Shown: positions 60,554 to 64,000 of the stretch, piece after piece
How positions within the stretch are numbered: position 1 is the stretch's first letter
Layout: each line of letters begins with the position of its first letter
NCBI GenBank assembly: GCA_907165065.1
Contig: OU015543.1
Span: 11,287,501-11,351,500 of the forward strand
Direction: 5' to 3'
Length of the DNA stretch: 64,000 nucleotides
Source: Caprimulgus europaeus
Lineage: Eukaryota; Chordata; Aves; Caprimulgiformes; Caprimulgidae
The notes under the pieces: model-generated
What the model saw: the letters and a program-made list of their open reading frames with translations, nothing else
What the model was told of the DNA's origin: nothing
Database searches by the model: none
Made by a program: the position numbers and the translations under genes

Positions 60554-63500
60554 ATGCCTGAGAACTGCTGGAAGTGTTCAGTCATGAGCACCAGATGAAT
60601 ACTGTGATTACAGGACAGCAGAGGCATGCCCTGAAATGAAAACACATGTCCTAGCACTCAAAAGAACATGTCATTAAGAAGCTCCTGCCATTTTCCAAAG
60701 CCCATTTAAACTGTTTTGTACCAGTAAAATTTAGAAGCAAACCCCAGCCTCCTAGATGCATTTCCCAGAGCTCTTCTCACCAAACTGCAATGTTCTGCAC
60801 CCTCCCTTCCTACCTGAGTGAGGTTTCAAAGGGAAGGTCACACCTAAAACATTGGGACACCTTAAAGCATTTTTTAATCTGCCTTAAATACATCCAAGGT
60901 ACACAGAAGTACCCTCAAGAGGTGGCAGATGAGTGACTGCTGAAGGGATGGGCAGGGGCTGGAGGACTCTGGTTGCCTGGGTGGAGTTGTGAACAGGTGA
61001 ACACTATTTATCCAGGTGGGGACAGTCCAATTCAACAGGCTTAAGCAATAAAATAGCTGATTTGCTGTGCCTGGGCAACTAGAAATGAGCTCTCCCTCAC
61101 CCCAACCTGTTTATGGGTTATACAGGTGTTTGTTAAAGATAGGTGTATTTAAACTAATGGCTATTTATTACTCTTATATAAACAAAGTTATCACCAAATG
61201 TTGGGCAAATATAAACAATATATCTCCTTGAAATGTTGCAAAAATCTTTTGTTCTAATCCTGGGTTCTTCTGATCATTTTATACCAGGAAAATTTATCAC
61301 AACAGAACCTGGGGCTGCATGTAGTGCCTTTAGGAAATTTCATCCCTTTCTACAAAGTCATCTCCAATGAAATTGGCTGCAGAACAACCTGGCATCATTT
61401 CTCAAGGGCAATAAAAAAGCAAAACTGAAAAACATTTCATTAAGCAAGTGCTGAATGAATCAACTTAGGAGAGATATTAGGATCTTTGGCAGACAACACA
61501 ATGGAGTTCTTAACTGTGTTTGTGGTGCCTTCGTGCTTTACAGATGGGGTATTAGTAAAGACTGCTCCTTGGCTGTGGACAGAGACATGAAATCAGACTG
61601 GTTTCACCATTAAGTTTTTTTACACCACTTCTGACGTAAAACTCAACCTGGAATTCTTGCCAGCCCTGCATACACACTCATTTCAAATTTTTCACTTCAT
61701 TCTATAATTATCTTTATCTGGGCAAAGCCAAATTTTAAACCTAAACACAAGTAAGGAGAAAAAGATGAAAAAATACAACTTAAGAAATTTTTAATTAAAT
61801 AATAAGTACTCCATACACTTCCCCAGGCAGCTAGAGTCTACTTTTAAATGCCAATCACAGATCTGAAAGGTAAACTAAAGGACCACTTGCCCCACTGATT
61901 TTTACTTCAAGTAGATAATTTCCCCCTTTCTCTGGATGGTCATTTCTCATAATAGCTATTTATACACTTTGGGCCAGTCTACAGTTATGATAAATTTGCT
62001 GAGCTTCATCAGCAACCAGTTAAAAGCAGAAATTTGAAAGCTGATGTATTGTTATGGCCTTTGGGAAGCTGCTACCCAAGTCCTGAAAATTACATTTTTG
62101 GATCATGCTGCCTCCTAAAAAAAATATTTTAGGCAAAAGTCTCTCTCCTGTTATTCACTGTCTGGAGAAGTGACCCTGGTTTTAACTTTGTCACCTTCAA
62201 ATGCAGTCTAAAACAGGGTGGGATGAATCCAAGCCTCACTGGTAAATGAGCACATGGAGTCTTGCTTTTGCTTTTTAAGGCTGGGATTTACATAGGACCT
62301 AAAATAATTAAGTCCCCCCAAAAGGATCTAAACCTCTAGGGGCTCTTTTGAAAATTCTAAGCTAATTTCAGCTCCTGATAAGTGTCTAAATGTTTGGATC
62401 CCTATGGAAACCTTCTTCTGGAGTTTCTGAACCATAAGGTAGCAGTATTTGTGTTCCCACTCCCCATGCATTTCCATTGGTATCATTAATATATGGCAAG
62501 AATGCACGTACTAGGAAAATATGTTCCCAGTCCCCAGTTGATTCTTCCAAGATGGTGCTGTTGTAGGAAAAAGGATTAGGTGAGTTAAAAGTGCACAGGG
62601 CTCAGCAGTCATTAAGAGCTACAACTGCTCCTAGCAAAAATACTTTTTGCAGCTGCACTTTGGGGAAATGTTTCACGTGTTTTCGGTTGTTTGCTGTCTT
62701 GTGTAGATGTCAACGTTCCTCGGCAGGCATCTCTCTCCACCTGCCATTTGGCAGGCATCACCCAAGGTGGATGGGTTTTGTTGAAATGAGGAGATCTATC
62801 AGCCTTTGGGGAAACTGAGCTCAGCGTAAATGTAGAGTAATCAAAAAGAGAGAGACATATTTACTCTGCTTTAAGCTGCACTTCTCCTGGTTGCTGTGCT
62901 GCCGGTGTTCAGCTCCATGTGATGTTCCTGGGACTTCCCAGGTTCCAATGAACAGCCCTTTGCAGTTTCCTGCTGTACATCCATCCAGCTCTGTCAAAGT
63001 CTTTGCTTTTTAAACCCAGACATCACTAAAACTGGAAGGGCAACCTGCACATGGCACTATCAAAGAATGGCACTGTGAAAACCACAGACTTCACTACGAT
63101 CTCTGTCAGGTAAAATCCAAAACCTCATTTAAAAAATATAATGAAGCTGTTTCACCATAGCAACTGGATTTGCAGCTGCAGGGTCTGACTTGGGATGAGC
63201 TTTGTCTGCTGAATTTCTTTTACTCTGCACTCTCATGAGGACAATGAAAAGGCATCCTCTTAAAACTCCATCTTTTACTTTCCTTTGGAAACGCATCTGG
63301 TTTCAAATTCACTTTCCGTCAGTTTTCCTGAAACAACCTTTGTGAGCTTCATCACCATCGACTGAGATCCAATGCCCTTTGCAAACCCAAACACAAGAAA
63401 AAAATATTCTAAAGGTGTTTTAGGCTATTTTAAATAGATTCTTAGAGTTTCAGTCAAACCCAACCTTTTTGGTCAAGACCTTGTATCATATTTTATCTTG

Positions 63501-64000
63501 ATCTTAAACCTGTGTATAACATCCTGTGTCATTCTGAAGAAGTGAAAGTAGAGAAAGCCCATCCCTTTTCTCAGTCATTTGTTTTGATAACTAAACACCA
63601 ATTCTTCAGTCAAAACACCTGTCTGCCTGGCCATATCCCTCCTGTGCTGAGAAGTATAGAGCAGAGAGCCTTAAAACACATATTTTGAACCAAAGGCACT
63701 AGAAAGCAACCTGGAGCAGTGCAGAACAAGATCTGGTCCAGCAGTAGTGGTCTACAGATTCCCCAAAGTTGAGTCTAATTTTGCAGCTTTTCACTTTGCC
63801 TAGCCTTAATAAAGATTCATCCTTTGTCCATTCTGAGCAGAAAAACACTCCACAAAACCCAGTTCTATCCCAGTTCAAGACAGCAGCTGCTTTTTACCTG
63901 GTTGATGAGGTCATGGTGCCTCCAAACCTCCTACTAACCTTGCTGGCTGCTAGTCAGGCCATTGTTGCTAGGCTCTACAATAGGTTCAGCCTGTTGCTTT

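Larger units (their letters stand above)
57649..64000. other. Unique noncoding stretch
   Basis: No gene or clear repeat is seen to the window end. It contains the 183-codon frame at 58660-59211, a 37-nt hairpin at 58972, an 8-bp inverted repeat at 59544-59569, an alternating purine-pyrimidine tract at 59973-59998 and overlapping inverted repeats at 60525-60553. Confidence 0.5.

Noticed and set aside
1..64000. CRISPR arrays, tRNA, rRNA, U6/5S-like genes, operons
   Set aside because: I looked for regular spaced repeats, cloverleaf boxes and known small-RNA text. The only B-box-like sequence is inside the MIR at 23193.

Overview
The window looks like vertebrate nuclear DNA, most likely from a bird. 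It is AT-rich and CpG-depleted. It carries five 3'-terminal fragments of the CR1 LINE family in both orientations, with the tail repeats and wording typical of avian CR1, plus several old, decayed MIR-type (CORE-SINE) fragments such as RepeatMasker finds in birds and reptiles. No bacterial operon, phage or CRISPR structure is present. I cannot name the species, chromosome or nearest gene.

I recognise no protein-coding gene, rRNA, tRNA or snRNA. The longest open frames are 198 codons (3050-3646, minus) and 183 codons (58660-59211, plus), and neither resembles a family I know. Most other open frames are short chance frames, CR1 frames or frames through a pentanucleotide microsatellite. The window is therefore best read as intergenic DNA or the inside of a very large intron.

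Layout: 1-10745 is mostly unique sequence with three MIR-like pieces (3566, 8176, 9575), a G-quadruplex motif at 5461 and a CpG-bearing block near 7880. 10746-20707 runs between two CR1 copies and holds an (AAAAT)16 microsatellite at 13386 and conserved-looking blocks near 12045, 17180 and 19900. 20708-26140 has two conserved-looking blocks, an interrupted MIR around a purine-rich insert, and a third CR1. 26141-37762 has three more MIR-like pieces and the most striking CpG/homeodomain-site block (35745-36170). 37763-56990 is largely unique, with a weak CR1 scrap at 53579. 56991-57648 is the longest CR1 fragment. 57649-64000 is unique sequence with a near-perfect 37-nt hairpin (58972-59008), an alternating purine-pyrimidine tract (59973) and an A-B-A'-B' inverted-repeat arrangement (60525-60553).

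No genes here work together in any way I can support. I find no novel defence, metabolic or mobile system. The useful leads are candidate conserved noncoding elements, structured short sequences and a few exon-like intervals. All are read by eye and need alignment or RNA data to confirm.
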